Origin: Alistipes_A hominis
GTDB lineage: Bacteria; Bacteroidota; Bacteroidia; Bacteroidales; Rikenellaceae
DNA: 64,000 bases
Assembly: GCF_014288115.1 (NCBI RefSeq)
Contig: NZ_JACOOK010000007.1
Location: 34,486-98,485, forward strand
Direction of reading: 5' to 3'
Under the pieces are notes generated by a model. The model worked only from the letters and a program-made list of their open reading frames with translations. It was not told the DNA's origin and did no database searches. Shown here piece after piece: positions 6,972 through 16,327 of this stretch (the first letter of the stretch is position 1; every line of letters starts with the position of its first letter). A program made the translations under genes and the position numbers.

Positions 6972-8819
6972 ATGGCCGACTCGAAACGCATTGCCGAACT
7001 GAAAGAAAAAGTAGCCCTGCTGCCGGAATCCCCGGGCATTTATCAATTCCTCGGGGCCGACGGCCGCGTGATTTACGTAGGCAAGGCGAAAAACCTCAAA
7101 CGCCGCGTCTATTCCTATTTTACGTCGAAAGCCAACGAGAGCGCCAAAGTGCGCGTGATGGTCTCGCGGATCGCCGACCTGAGGCACACGGTCGTGGCAA
7201 CCGAGAACGAGGCTTTCCTGCTCGAAAACAGCATGATCAAAAGTCTTCAGCCGCGGTACAATATCCTGCTGAAGGACGACAAGACCTATCCGTGGATCGT
7301 GATCCGCAACGAACCGTTTCCGCGCGTACAGTCCACCCGGCGGCGCGAGCGCGACGGTTCTCGCTATTTCGGGCCGTACGCTTCGGTCTATATCCAGAAA
7401 ACGGTGCTCGACCTGGTGCGCAGCATCCACAGCCTGCGCACGTGTTCGCTGAATCTCTCCCCGGAAGCGATCGCCAAAGGCAAATACAGCGTCTGCCTGG
7501 AATACCACATCGGCAACTGTAAGGGACCTTGCGTCGGTCTGCAAAGCGAAACCGAATACCGCGAAGGGATCGAACTGGTAACGTCGCTGCTGCGCGGCGA
7601 CACCCGGGAGACGACCGAATACCTGCGCGCGAAAATGGTCGGCGCGGCAGCCGAAATGCGGTTCGAAGAGGCCGCCGTCTATAAAAAACGGATCGAAGCC
7701 CTCGCCGCCTATCAGAGCAAATCGGTAGTCGTCAGCAACACGCTGACCAACCTGGACGTCTTCTCGCTGGTCGTCGACGACGATGCGGCCTACTGCAATT
7801 TCATGCGGATCGCCGACGGAGCCGTCGTCAATTCGTTCACGGTCGAACTGAAACCGGGGCTGGAAGACCGGCCGCAGGACATCCTGACCTACGCGATCAG
7901 CCGGATCGCCGAACAACTGCCGGGCGGACGGTTGTCGCGCGAAGCGATCGTCCCGCTGCTGCCGGCGCAGGAACTATTCGAAGGAGTAACGTTCACCGTG
8001 CCGCAGCGCGGCGACAAGCTGCATCTACTGGAACTCTCGGAGCGCAACAGCCGCCTGTACCGGCTCGAAAAACTCAAGCAGATCGAAATCAAAGATCCCG
8101 AACGGCACACGAACCGCATCCTGGCCGCCCTGCAAAAAGAGCTCCACCTGAGCGTCCCGCCGCGGCACATCGAATGCTTCGACAACTCGAACCTACAGGG
8201 AACCAATCCGGTGGCTTCGTGCGTCGTATTCCGCGACGCAAAACCGGCGCGCAAGGAGTACCGCCATTTCAACATCAAGACCGTCGTTGGAGCCAACGAC
8301 TTCGCCTCGATGGAAGAGGTGATCGGACGCCGTTACCGCAGGTTGCTCGACGAAGACGCCGAACTGCCGCAACTGATCGTCGTGGACGGAGGCAAGGGGC
8401 AGCTCCGCTTCGCCTACGAAACCCTGCTGCGGCTCGGGATCGCCGACCGGGTCGCCATCGTCGGACTGGCCAAACGGATCGAAGAGGTCTATTTCCCGCA
8501 CGACTCCACCCCTTACTATCTCGACCGCAACAGCGAAGCGTTGAAAGTGCTGATGCACATACGCGACGAAGCGCACCGTTTCGGCATCACCTTCCACCGC
8601 AAGAAGCGTTCGCTCGCCTTTATCAAAAGCGAACTGGAAAGCATCCCGACCCTCGGCAACCGTTCGGTAGAGAAACTGCTGCAACGCTTCCGCACGCTGT
8701 CCCGAATCCGGACGGCTTCCGAAACCGAACTATCGGAACTGATCGGTCGGCAACGCGCCGCCGAAGTGATCCGCTATTTCCGGGAAGTGCCGGCGGACGG
8801 CACGAAAGAGGGGAAATAA
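6972..8819 (+). CDS. uvrC: UvrABC excinuclease subunit C
   Basis: Nucleotide excision repair endonuclease that makes the 3' and 5' incisions around a lesion marked by UvrA-UvrB. It is 615 residues with the full family layout: GIY-YIG nuclease at the N-terminus (SPGIYQFL, then VIYVGKAKNLKRRV), a Cys-containing middle segment, a UVR domain near 210 (AAEMRFEEAAVYKKRIEAL) that pairs with UvrB, the RNase H-like nuclease with IECFDNSN and VVDGGKGQL carrying the catalytic aspartates, and a C-terminal helix-hairpin-helix region (SIPTLGNRSVEKLLQRF). It stands alone, divergent from the OlsF-like gene. The start ATG (MADSKRIAELKEKV) fits family N-termini. Confidence 0.97.
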   Translation: MADSKRIAELKEKVALLPESPGIYQFLGADGRVIYVGKAKNLKRRVYSYFTSKANESAKVRVMVSRIADLRHTVVATENEAFLLENSMIKSLQPRYNILLKDDKTYPWIVIRNEPFPRVQSTRRRERDGSRYFGPYASVYIQKTVLDLVRSIHSLRTCSLNLSPEAIAKGKYSVCLEYHIGNCKGPCVGLQSETEYREGIELVTSLLRGDTRETTEYLRAKMVGAAAEMRFEEAAVYKKRIEALAAYQSKSVVVSNTLTNLDVFSLVVDDDAAYCNFMRIADGAVVNSFTVELKPGLEDRPQDILTYAISRIAEQLPGGRLSREAIVPLLPAQELFEGVTFTVPQRGDKLHLLELSERNSRLYRLEKLKQIEIKDPERHTNRILAALQKELHLSVPPRHIECFDNSNLQGTNPVASCVVFRDAKPARKEYRHFNIKTVVGANDFASMEEVIGRRYRRLLDEDAELPQLIVVDGGKGQLRFAYETLLRLGIADRVAIVGLAKRIEEVYFPHDSTPYYLDRNSEALKVLMHIRDEAHRFGITFHRKKRSLAFIKSELESIPTLGNRSVEKLLQRFRTLSRIRTASETELSELIGRQRAAEVIRYFREVPADGTKEGK

Positions 8820-8843
8820 CCGGCGTACGAACGGGCCTGAAAA

Positions 8844-8875
8844 TTTGTGAATCCGGGAAAAAAAAGACACCTTTG
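8844..8875 (+). promoter_or_regulatory. Possible promoter of the PfkB kinase gene
   Basis: TTTG at 8844-8847, 20 bp spacer, CACCTTTG at 8868-8875, one mismatch (T to C) from TAnnTTTG. Predicted start near 8882, leaving about 130 nt of leader to the chosen ATG at 9013. Confidence 0.45.
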
Positions 8876-9012
8876 CAAAGTCGGTCCGAGAAAACGGCCG
8901 GAAACGGGCGCACCATGCATATCAGCGTTCCATACGCGGTTCCCGACCCACTGTGAACGGAAAGGCACGATTTTTTCACGAAACCTCAACTGTACCTAAA
9001 ACCGAATCATCC

Positions 9013-10014
9013 ATGAAAAGCGTCATCGGAATGGGCAATGCCCTGACAGACATCCTGATCAACCTGAAAAACGACGAAATACTCGATACCTTCAAGTTAC
9101 CGCGGGGCAGCATGAACCTGGTCGACAGCGAACTGCAACGACAGATCGACGCATCGGTCGCCGACGCGCCCCACACGCTTTCGCTCGGCGGATCGGCTTC
9201 GAATACGATCCGCGCACTGGCCCGGATGGGCGCTTCGACAGGCTACATCGGCAAAGTCGGACGCGACGAAACGGGCGACTTTTTCGAACGGACGCTGAAC
9301 GAACTACAAATCGCCCCGACCGTTTTCCGCGGCGACGAACCGTCGGGACGCTGCGTATCGTTGGTCTCCCCCGACGGCGAACGCACGATGTGCACCTACC
9401 TCGGCGCAGCGCTCGAAATGCGCCATACCGAACTTACGCCCGAAATTTTCGACGGTTACGAATACTTCTACATCGAAGGCTACCTGGTGCAGGATCACGA
9501 ATTGATCTCGAACGCCGTACGCATCGCCAAAGAGCGCGGACTGCAAGTCGCCCTCGATCTGGCGAGTTTCAACATCGTCGAAGAAAACCTCGGCTTCCTG
9601 CACGACCTGGTCGACCGACACGTCGATATCCTGTTTGCGAACGAGCAGGAAGCGGCCGCTTTCACAGGAGAAAAAAACCCGCTGGAAGCGCTCGACAAGA
9701 TCGCCCGTAAATGCTCGATCGCAGTCGTGAAGGTCGGTACGCGCGGCGCTTACGTCAAATACCGCGGCCGGGTGGATCACATAGGGATCATGGGGAATGC
9801 CCGCCGGGTCGACAGCACCGGGGCAGGCGATTTTTACGCCGCCGGATTCCTGTTCGGATTGTGCCGGGGATTGTCGATGGAACAGTGCGGCACGATCGGC
9901 TCCATCGCCGCCGGAAAGGTGATCGAAGTCGTCGGAACCACGTTCGATGAAAAAGTATGGGAAGAAATCCGCCGGATGGTCGGCGACGTGGAAACCGGAA
10001 ACTACATCCTGTAA
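9013..10014 (+). CDS. PfkB-family sugar/nucleoside kinase (adenosine-kinase-like)
   Basis: ATP-dependent kinase of the ribokinase/PfkB family, 333 residues. The start at 9013 (MKSVIGMGNALTDILINL) is chosen because the family begins with a G-N-x-x-x-D strand right at the N-terminus; an upstream ATG at 8953 would add 20 residues unlike any family member. Signature 1 is seen as SLGGSASNTIRALARMG, and signature 2 with the anion hole and catalytic Asp as DSTGAGDFYAAGF near the C-terminus. The closest match by feel is the adenosine kinase/sugar kinase group common in Bacteroidota. The phosphorylated substrate is not determined by sequence. It is followed 35 bp later by a small DedA-like gene, possibly cotranscribed. 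Confidence 0.88.
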   Translation: MKSVIGMGNALTDILINLKNDEILDTFKLPRGSMNLVDSELQRQIDASVADAPHTLSLGGSASNTIRALARMGASTGYIGKVGRDETGDFFERTLNELQIAPTVFRGDEPSGRCVSLVSPDGERTMCTYLGAALEMRHTELTPEIFDGYEYFYIEGYLVQDHELISNAVRIAKERGLQVALDLASFNIVEENLGFLHDLVDRHVDILFANEQEAAAFTGEKNPLEALDKIARKCSIAVVKVGTRGAYVKYRGRVDHIGIMGNARRVDSTGAGDFYAAGFLFGLCRGLSMEQCGTIGSIAAGKVIEVVGTTFDEKVWEEIRRMVGDVETGNYIL

Positions 10015-10049
10015 TGCACCCGAATCGTCCAATCCGTTAAACATACCGC

Positions 10050-10499
10050 GTGGAATGGCTGCTTAATCTGGGATACGTCGGCCTGTTCGCCGGCTCGTTC
10101 ATCGCCGCGACGGTCGTTCCGTTCAGTTCCGACGTGCTGCTGCTGGGTATGCTGGCCGCAGGCGGAAACGTATGGTTGTGCGTGCTGGTCGCCACGCTCG
10201 GCAACTGGCTCGGCGGACTGACTTCGTACTGGCTCGGATGGCTCGGCAAATGGGAATGGATCGAGCGCTACATGGGCGTCAAGCACGAAACCCTCGTCAA
10301 ACACAAAAGCAAAATAGACCGCTTCGGCTCGCTGCTGGCCCTGTTGACCTGGTTGCCGGTCGTAGGCGACGTATTCGCGATCGCTCTCGGATTTTACAAG
10401 GTGGATTTCAAGAAAGCGGCCGTCCTGATGCTGATCGGCAAAGGAGCCCGCTTCGTTTGCTGGGCCCTGCTGTTCATCTGGGGCAAACAATATTTCTGA
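10050..10499 (+). CDS. DedA/YqaA-like VTT-domain membrane protein
   Basis: Integral membrane protein of 149 residues starting at GTG (10050), 35 bp after the kinase gene. It has several hydrophobic spans, with a re-entrant-like segment containing FIAATVVPFSSDVLLLGM and a conserved GNWLGGLTSYWLGWLGK stretch, then TWLPVVGDVFAIALGFYKVD, typical of the short YqaA branch of the VTT (SNARE-associated, formerly DedA) superfamily. Superfamily members act as lipid or undecaprenyl-phosphate scramblases; which applies here is unknown. A second, longer VTT protein lies at 55216. Confidence 0.82.
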   Translation: MEWLLNLGYVGLFAGSFIAATVVPFSSDVLLLGMLAAGGNVWLCVLVATLGNWLGGLTSYWLGWLGKWEWIERYMGVKHETLVKHKSKIDRFGSLLALLTWLPVVGDVFAIALGFYKVDFKKAAVLMLIGKGARFVCWALLFIWGKQYF

Positions 10500-10510
10500 C
10501 CGGCCGCCGG

Positions 10511-12190
10511 CTATCGCTGCGACAGATCCAGCGTCAGGCTGCCGTCCGCATCCGGCATAAGCAGAAACGTATCCGCAGCCTCTTCCTCCCCGACGGTTCC
10601 GGCCGTACATTGCGCCCGGTAATCGAGATCGCCGATACGGGCCCGAACGCACTGCGGTTCGATCGCGGTAAAAGGCAACGCCTTCTCCGGGGCCGTCGTC
10701 AGCACGAAACGATACTCTTTTCCGGCGTTTTCGGTCAACCGGATACGGATCGCCCGCTCATCGAAAACCATCCGGCACGAACCTCCTGCGAGGATCGGAG
10801 TCGTCACGGTCAGTTCGCCGGGCGCGGTCTCCCCGGCCGCCGGCATCCCCACCGGAACCGGCCGCCAACTACCGTCGGCCATCTTTTCCACCAACCGCAG
10901 GCCGGCCGTCTCCGTCGTCGAACTCCAATTGAAACCGTCTACCAGAGGCAGGGTCGTATACAGGCACTGCGTCGAAGTGCCCGGCTGCGTCAGGTAAGCC
11001 GACGGCAGCCGTTCATCGAAAAGATGGATGTCGCGGAAACGCAGCGTACTATCCTCCCACACGACATTGGCCCGGTAAAAACGGCTGTCGTACCACACCG
11101 TTTTGCGGCCGGCCGGCTTGCTGTCCTTCATCGCCACGATGCAGGTCGCCGGAGTCTCCGCGAAACGCTCCTTGAACCATCGCCCCGATTCGGACAACGT
11201 CTGTACGGTCAGGGCTCCCGCCCGAGACAGCGAATCCGCCACTGCGACCTGGTATTCCAGTCCGCGCCGCATCCGAGGCCAGGTAAACGAATTCTCCTGT
11301 CCGACCTGCGCATACTGGAAAGCCAGGCACGGCCCGTCGGTCAGCATGTCGAAAAACCAATCGATCCAAACCGGGTTGCCGCCCCCTTCGGTATAGGCGG
11401 GCTCCAGCGTCTCGACTCCCTGGGCCGGAAGCCCGAGCCCGCTATCGTACTGGTTGATCGGATCGCTGCCGAGCATCCGGAACACCGGGACGCCGATCTG
11501 CTCTTGCGGAGTCTGCGCCGGCATGTAGGCATTTTTACGGCTCGGGTAATAAGCCTGGTTCCAGTAACCGCCCCACAGCGTGTAACCGTCCGTTCCCACC
11601 TGATCGCGGCAATTGCACGAAGCGACGATCCGGTAACGATCGGCCATGTACTGCAACGTATGCGCGTCGATGAACCACGATCCGACCGCCGTCGGATAGG
11701 CCCCGAAAATCTTTTTGAATTCGGCCATGTAGACGTCGACCAATTTTTCGCGCTCTTCGGGAGTATATCCCGTCGAAAAACCTACGTTCGCGTGCCAGTC
11801 CCACGGATAGGCCCCGCGCCACGTCATGCCGGCCGCTTCGACGTGAGGTTGGGTGATCTCCCACCAGCCGCCTACTTCGGAACCCTCTTTCAACGCCCTG
11901 CGCATCAGTTCCTGATAACGCGGATTGAGCAGCGCGTCGTACTGCAACAAGAAAGTCCCGCGCAAGCGGTGTTTTTCCAGCAGTTCGACCTGCCGGAGCG
12001 TTGTCAGGAAAAGATCCTCGTCCGAAATATTCACCGGACGCGGCTCGGTCTGGCGAACGAAATTAATAATATTCACGATGCGGGGCGCCGGTTCTTCCGC
12101 CCGCTCCCGACAGGCGACCAAACACTGGGTCAGACCGAGAACGGCCAGCCCTTCCACGACTCCCCAAACCAAAATCCGTTTTACATTCAT
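10511..12190 (-). CDS. Lipoprotein with polysaccharide-deacetylase-like fold
   Basis: Predicted cell-envelope lipoprotein of 559 residues. The start is set at the ATG at 12190 (MNVKRILVWGVVEG) because it begins a proper signal sequence ending in a lipobox L-V-A-C with Cys27; the longer frame to 12316 overlaps the upstream gene and adds an Arg-rich stretch. After the signal comes an IVNIINFVRQTE strand and a barrel-like region (about 40-330) with TLRQVELLEKHRLRGTFLLQ and SEVGGWWEITQPH, the pattern of a GH57/38 or polysaccharide-deacetylase-like beta/alpha barrel. The remainder is beta-rich. I do not recognise a defined family or a complete metal-binding triad. It is last in a three-gene operon, 26 bp after the activase gene. 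Confidence 0.7.
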   Translation of the reverse strand: MNVKRILVWGVVEGLAVLGLTQCLVACRERAEEPAPRIVNIINFVRQTEPRPVNISDEDLFLTTLRQVELLEKHRLRGTFLLQYDALLNPRYQELMRRALKEGSEVGGWWEITQPHVEAAGMTWRGAYPWDWHANVGFSTGYTPEEREKLVDVYMAEFKKIFGAYPTAVGSWFIDAHTLQYMADRYRIVASCNCRDQVGTDGYTLWGGYWNQAYYPSRKNAYMPAQTPQEQIGVPVFRMLGSDPINQYDSGLGLPAQGVETLEPAYTEGGGNPVWIDWFFDMLTDGPCLAFQYAQVGQENSFTWPRMRRGLEYQVAVADSLSRAGALTVQTLSESGRWFKERFAETPATCIVAMKDSKPAGRKTVWYDSRFYRANVVWEDSTLRFRDIHLFDERLPSAYLTQPGTSTQCLYTTLPLVDGFNWSSTTETAGLRLVEKMADGSWRPVPVGMPAAGETAPGELTVTTPILAGGSCRMVFDERAIRIRLTENAGKEYRFVLTTAPEKALPFTAIEPQCVRARIGDLDYRAQCTAGTVGEEEAADTFLLMPDADGSLTLDLSQR

Positions 12191-12216
12191 ATTCTTAAAC
12201 AGTAACAAATTATGAG

Positions 12217-13119
12217 TCAGAACGATCCAGTCCGACGTTTTTTCAGCAACCCGTCGACCCGGGCCCCGAACCTGCGGATCTCCTCGGCCGAAGGCGGGCG
12301 AAAAGCAGGCCCGCAAGCAGGCAGGCCCAGTTTTTCAAGCTTCGAAATCCCGAGCCGGTGATAAGCCACGTACTCCACCTTCACACCATCCAGCCCGTCC
12401 AGCAAATCGGCCAGAGCTCCGGCATGAGCGGCGTTATCGTGCAATTCGGGAATAAAAATCGAACGCAGCAGCACGTTCCCGCCCGCCCGGTGCACCGCCC
12501 GCAGGTTATCCAGCATCGCCGCGAGCGGCAAACCGGTATATTTTTCATACAGTTCCCCGTCGAGCGACTTGACGTCCCACAACCACAAATCGGTCATCGG
12601 CTGCGCCCTGAGAAAATCGGAGAGCCGGCCTTGTCCGGAAGTCTCGATTGCCGTATGGATACCCTCCCGGCGCAATGCTTCCAGCAAAGCGGCGGTAAAC
12701 TGGAACTGCGCCATCGGTTCGCCGCCGGAGAGGGTGACTCCCCCGCCCGAATGCCGGAAGTAAGAAACGTCGCCGCGCACCTCTTCCATCACCTGCCCGA
12801 CCGTCATATCCCGGCCGACCCGTTCGATGGCCCCGGTCGGACAGGCGTCGGCACAACGCGAACATCCCCCGCACCGCTCGCGTCGAAGCGCCGCATCCCG
12901 CAGCGTTCGGCGCGCATCGCGGTAAGGACACGCTTCGTCGCATACTCCGCACCCGATACAGCGCGTACGGTAGAACAGCAATTCGTCCGCCGCACGCTGC
13001 GATTCGGGATTGTGGCACCAGGCGCAACGCAACGGACACCCTTTCAGAAACACCGTGGTACGTACCCCCGGTCCGTCGTGGGTACAAAAACGTTGTATGT
13101 CGAAAACACGCCCCGTCAT
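12217..13119 (-). CDS. Glycyl-radical enzyme activating protein (radical SAM)
   Basis: Predicted radical SAM activase that cleaves S-adenosylmethionine and installs a glycyl radical on a partner enzyme of the pyruvate formate-lyase superfamily. It is 300 residues. The radical SAM cluster motif is C28-PLR-C32-AW-C35. It is followed by two ferredoxin-type 4Fe-4S motifs, C54/C57/C60/C64 and C83/C86/C89/C93, the insertion that separates the GRE activases of the PflC/YjjW type from PflA itself. The glycine-rich SAM site TLSGGEPM is present. It sits 10 bp after the 950-residue glycosidase-like gene and 26 bp before the lipoprotein gene, so cotranscription is very likely. No glycyl radical enzyme gene (RVxGY near a C-terminus) is present anywhere in this window, so its partner must lie elsewhere. 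Confidence 0.92.
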   Translation of the reverse strand: MTGRVFDIQRFCTHDGPGVRTTVFLKGCPLRCAWCHNPESQRAADELLFYRTRCIGCGVCDEACPYRDARRTLRDAALRRERCGGCSRCADACPTGAIERVGRDMTVGQVMEEVRGDVSYFRHSGGGVTLSGGEPMAQFQFTAALLEALRREGIHTAIETSGQGRLSDFLRAQPMTDLWLWDVKSLDGELYEKYTGLPLAAMLDNLRAVHRAGGNVLLRSIFIPELHDNAAHAGALADLLDGLDGVKVEYVAYHRLGISKLEKLGLPACGPAFRPPSAEEIRRFGARVDGLLKKRRTGSF

Positions 13120-13129
13120 CCGACCGCCG

Positions 13130-15982
13130 CTATTTCCCGACCGTCAACCATCGTCCCGACAGTTCGGGCGTAACGTCCAGCATCAATTTCCCGTCGGCCG
13201 TTTCGGACGGCACCGTTTTTTTCCCGAGCCGTACGGTCGCTTTTTTCGCCGTCACCGGAACCGGCAGCGCAATCCGCCCCTGTCCCGAAACACAGATCCG
13301 GTAAACCGGAGAATCCTCGGCCTCGGGAGCAAAAACCACCTGATCGAAAGGTTTTTCTCCAAAAACATACTGCACGCCGTCGAGCGTGATCCCCCGGCAG
13401 TCGCGGCCGACGAAAGCGATCAGACGGCCATCGGCGCCGGTACGGAACGCGACCGACATCTTTCCTTCGTAAGAAACCCGATGCCCGTTCACCGCCGCAT
13501 CGTTCAGTTCGATCCGGTCGGACGGCAGCGGATTCGCGGCCAGCGCTTCGGCATCCTCCTGCTGGTTGCGCGAGAATCCGCCGGGCCAGCTTTCGCGGTG
13601 AGTCCGATAATGCTTCACGATTACGGTCGTCGTATTCGGGAACGCCGTGACGAAATAGTCGCTCGTCCGCGACACGACCGACGGATTGTCATTCACCCCG
13701 CCGAATTTCCCGCTGGACGGATAAGCCCCGACCGCATGCAGGATCTCGAACAGCGTCCGGGTCTCGTAACCGAGACTGGCCGACTGGTCGTCGCGCGGAC
13801 GAAAACCGAAATAGCTCGCCGATCCTTTCTGCGTCTTCCGGATCGTGCCCACGATCCGCCCGTCGGCCCGAGCGACTACTTCGCACCCCGCTCCCGCTTC
13901 GACCGGATAGATCCGGTCGACCAGAAAATCAGTCAAAACGGTTTGTCGCGGCACCGCGGCGAAACTGCCGCAGAAAGCGACCTCTTTGCCGGCAGCGATC
14001 TCGCCCATATATTGGTCATGCCGGTAGGTAGCGCCGAACAATTTTTGCCACTGCGCAGCGCAGTTCTCCCCGGCCGTGTTGATCAGGGGCGGAGCGCTGA
14101 ACCACACCACCCGGCCGCCGCTTTCGACGAATCGTTCCATCATCTCCAGCAGTCCCTTCTCCGGAAGGGGCTCGAAGACGGCCACCAGCGTACCGTATTT
14201 CTTGTCGCCCACCTGAATCCGCCCGTCGGGCAGTATTTTCCCCATCTCCAACAGCTTGTCGGCCGTCAGGTAATTGGCATACCCGTACTGGGCCATCCAG
14301 CTGCCGAAACGCGGCTCGACGGCCACCAGATTCATCGGATAGAGGATCAGTACGTCCACGTCGCGGTGCACATGCCCGGAGATCAGGTCGATCGGCGCCG
14401 TTGCCTGCGCGCCGAACGCGCTGTTGATAGCCATCTTCCATTCCCACACCCTGTCGGGCATTCCCCAGGCGGCGGCATAAGCGTTCGGGTACTTGTTGAT
14501 CACGCCGATCGACGCGGCCATCGCCGCCCCGTAATAATTCCGGTCGCCCCAGCCGCCCTCGGCAAAGTCGTTTCCGGTCGGTTGCAGGTACTCGCTCCAC
14601 TTGAAATAGTCGTAACAGGCCGCCGAAGCCTGGTGCACCGTGTTTCCCCACACGAAATTGGATGTATATTCGTACTGATTCGGATTCGAAGGCTGCTTTT
14701 CGGTATTCCACAGGTCGATGGTCGGGCTCTGCGCCCACGAAGCGTGCGCCGCTGTGCGGAGTTCCCGTCCGAACAGTCCCTCGGCATAGCTCTTCGCATC
14801 GCAGAACAGATCGACCACGCCGTTATTCAACATTCTGTAATAACGATCGCGCAGCAGGAAAGTCCGGTGGATATCCTCGGGCGACGGCCCCATCACATAC
14901 TGTACGTTCACCACCGCATTCGCGGTAGGTTCGAAATAGGGCGCCCCGTAAGCGAAATAGAGCATATACCGGTCGTCGAACGGCTGCCCGAATTTTTCGG
15001 CATAGGCATCGGCCATGCTTTGCGTAAGGTAGCGTTCGGCAAACTGACCGCCCTCGTGGTGACCGAAATACCCCCAGTCCTGCTGGATATGCATTTCATC
15101 GGAATAGAGCGCCGTCAGGTTGACGCCCTTATCCTTATACTTTTTCATCAGCCTTTTCAGGAAAGCGGAAGCGTCCGCGTTGAAATAATCCATCTCCTGG
15201 GTTTCGTATTCCAACACCACCATCACCCGGTTATAACCCGGCAACTGCGGCCGGTCGCAGTAAACCCGCAGCAAACGCGTATCCATCGCCGCTCCCGTAA
15301 CCTCGTCGCCCAGCGTGTCGGTCGCCTCGTACTTCACCTGCTCCACCGGGACGATATCCGCCGGAACGACCGCCCGGAACGGACTGCCCCCCAGCGGCGT
15401 TTCGCGGAACGCGTAAGCCTTGACGCCGGTCAGCTTCACCGGAGACTTTCCCTTATTGTTCGTCCAGGCGAGCTGCTGCCAGACCGGAAGACTGAACTTT
15501 CCGGTCTGCGGATCGCGGAACCCGACTTTGTAAGCCACCCAGCGGCCGCCGTGCCCGGTCTGTTTCTTATAAGCCGACCCCAGTTCGAGCGGGCTGAGCA
15601 GACTCAGGCAGATCCCCATGTCGTATTTGGCGGCAAAATCGCTGATCACTTTGATCTTATCGACATACTCGTCCATATCGGGAGTCAGTTTCCTTTCGGA
15701 ACCGGTATCCTTGCGATATTGTCTGAAAAATTCGTCGAATGCCACGATCAGCTCCTTGCAGCCGCGTTTTTTCCCCTCTTCGCAGATTTCGCGCAGACTC
15801 TGCACGCGCGGATTGAACCCGAGCGAAATATCGATTTTTTTATCGGGATCCGTCAGATCGGTCAGTTGCCGGTCGCTGGTCAGAATGACCTCGGTAGATT
15901 GCGCCCCTGCCGGAAGCGGACGGAACAGCAAAGCGAGCGAGCAGATACCCAGTATGCCCAAAAAGCGTAAAACGTTTATCAT
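13130..15982 (-). CDS. Large secreted glycosidase-like protein (GH42/GATase-like layout)
   Basis: A 950-residue exported protein with a signal peptide (MINVLRFLGILGICSLALLF, cleaved after AGAQ). The N-terminal half looks like a TIM barrel: strands such as MGICLSLLSPLELGSAY and a VNLTALYSDEMHIQ segment with an SDE that could be a catalytic acid, as in clan GH-A. Around 530-640 there is a class I glutamine-amidotransferase-like segment (DVDVLILYPMNLV, LVAVFEPLPEKG, RFVESGGRVVWF), the arrangement of GH42 beta-galactosidases. The C-terminus is beta-rich. I cannot assign a CAZy family; it may belong to an unclassified one. It heads a three-gene operon with the activase and the lipoprotein, under the promoter at 16021-16054. 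No SusC/SusD pair is nearby. Confidence 0.72.
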   Translation of the reverse strand: MINVLRFLGILGICSLALLFRPLPAGAQSTEVILTSDRQLTDLTDPDKKIDISLGFNPRVQSLREICEEGKKRGCKELIVAFDEFFRQYRKDTGSERKLTPDMDEYVDKIKVISDFAAKYDMGICLSLLSPLELGSAYKKQTGHGGRWVAYKVGFRDPQTGKFSLPVWQQLAWTNNKGKSPVKLTGVKAYAFRETPLGGSPFRAVVPADIVPVEQVKYEATDTLGDEVTGAAMDTRLLRVYCDRPQLPGYNRVMVVLEYETQEMDYFNADASAFLKRLMKKYKDKGVNLTALYSDEMHIQQDWGYFGHHEGGQFAERYLTQSMADAYAEKFGQPFDDRYMLYFAYGAPYFEPTANAVVNVQYVMGPSPEDIHRTFLLRDRYYRMLNNGVVDLFCDAKSYAEGLFGRELRTAAHASWAQSPTIDLWNTEKQPSNPNQYEYTSNFVWGNTVHQASAACYDYFKWSEYLQPTGNDFAEGGWGDRNYYGAAMAASIGVINKYPNAYAAAWGMPDRVWEWKMAINSAFGAQATAPIDLISGHVHRDVDVLILYPMNLVAVEPRFGSWMAQYGYANYLTADKLLEMGKILPDGRIQVGDKKYGTLVAVFEPLPEKGLLEMMERFVESGGRVVWFSAPPLINTAGENCAAQWQKLFGATYRHDQYMGEIAAGKEVAFCGSFAAVPRQTVLTDFLVDRIYPVEAGAGCEVVARADGRIVGTIRKTQKGSASYFGFRPRDDQSASLGYETRTLFEILHAVGAYPSSGKFGGVNDNPSVVSRTSDYFVTAFPNTTTVIVKHYRTHRESWPGGFSRNQQEDAEALAANPLPSDRIELNDAAVNGHRVSYEGKMSVAFRTGADGRLIAFVGRDCRGITLDGVQYVFGEKPFDQVVFAPEAEDSPVYRICVSGQGRIALPVPVTAKKATVRLGKKTVPSETADGKLMLDVTPELSGRWLTVGK

Positions 15983-16020
15983 AATTCGAAATTTAGGTCG
16001 GACAGGAATAAAGGTTTTAT

Positions 16021-16054
16021 CAAAGATAAGAATTTATTCGCAATACGGGACAAA
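16021..16054 (-). promoter_or_regulatory. Promoter of the 15982-10511 operon
   Basis: A perfect minus-strand -7 box TATCTTTG (plus CAAAGATA at 16021-16028) with TTTG (CAAA at 16051-16054) 22 bp upstream. Predicted start near 16014, giving a leader of about 32 nt. Confidence 0.65.
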
Positions 16055-16295
16055 TCCGACACCATTCATACAATAATAAGGTATAAAAATCGTTCGAAAA
16101 GAAATATTTTTATATTGTCGGAATTTTTCTTATTTTTCAAAATAAATCTCCGCTCGAAGCAAAACCGAAACCGACAAAACGCGACACAGCACGGTATATC
16201 CCCGTTTTTCATTCCGGACCCAGACAAAAAAATTATCGGGCTCCCGGCCGCAGACAACTGAGCGCACAATTATTTGATAAAATAATTATTATGTA

Positions 16296-16327
16296 TTGCA
16301 TAATATTAATTTTATTATATATATTTG
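16296..16327 (+). promoter_or_regulatory. Promoter of the ABC efflux operon
   Basis: TTG at 16296-16298, 21 bp spacer, TATATTTG at 16320-16327 (perfect -7 box). Predicted start near 16334 and a leader of about 110 nt before the ATPase gene. Confidence 0.6.

Noticed and set aside
16066..16269. 67-codon minus-strand frame in the spacer at 16.1 kb
   Set aside because: No domain, no start context, and it covers an AT-rich divergent promoter region.
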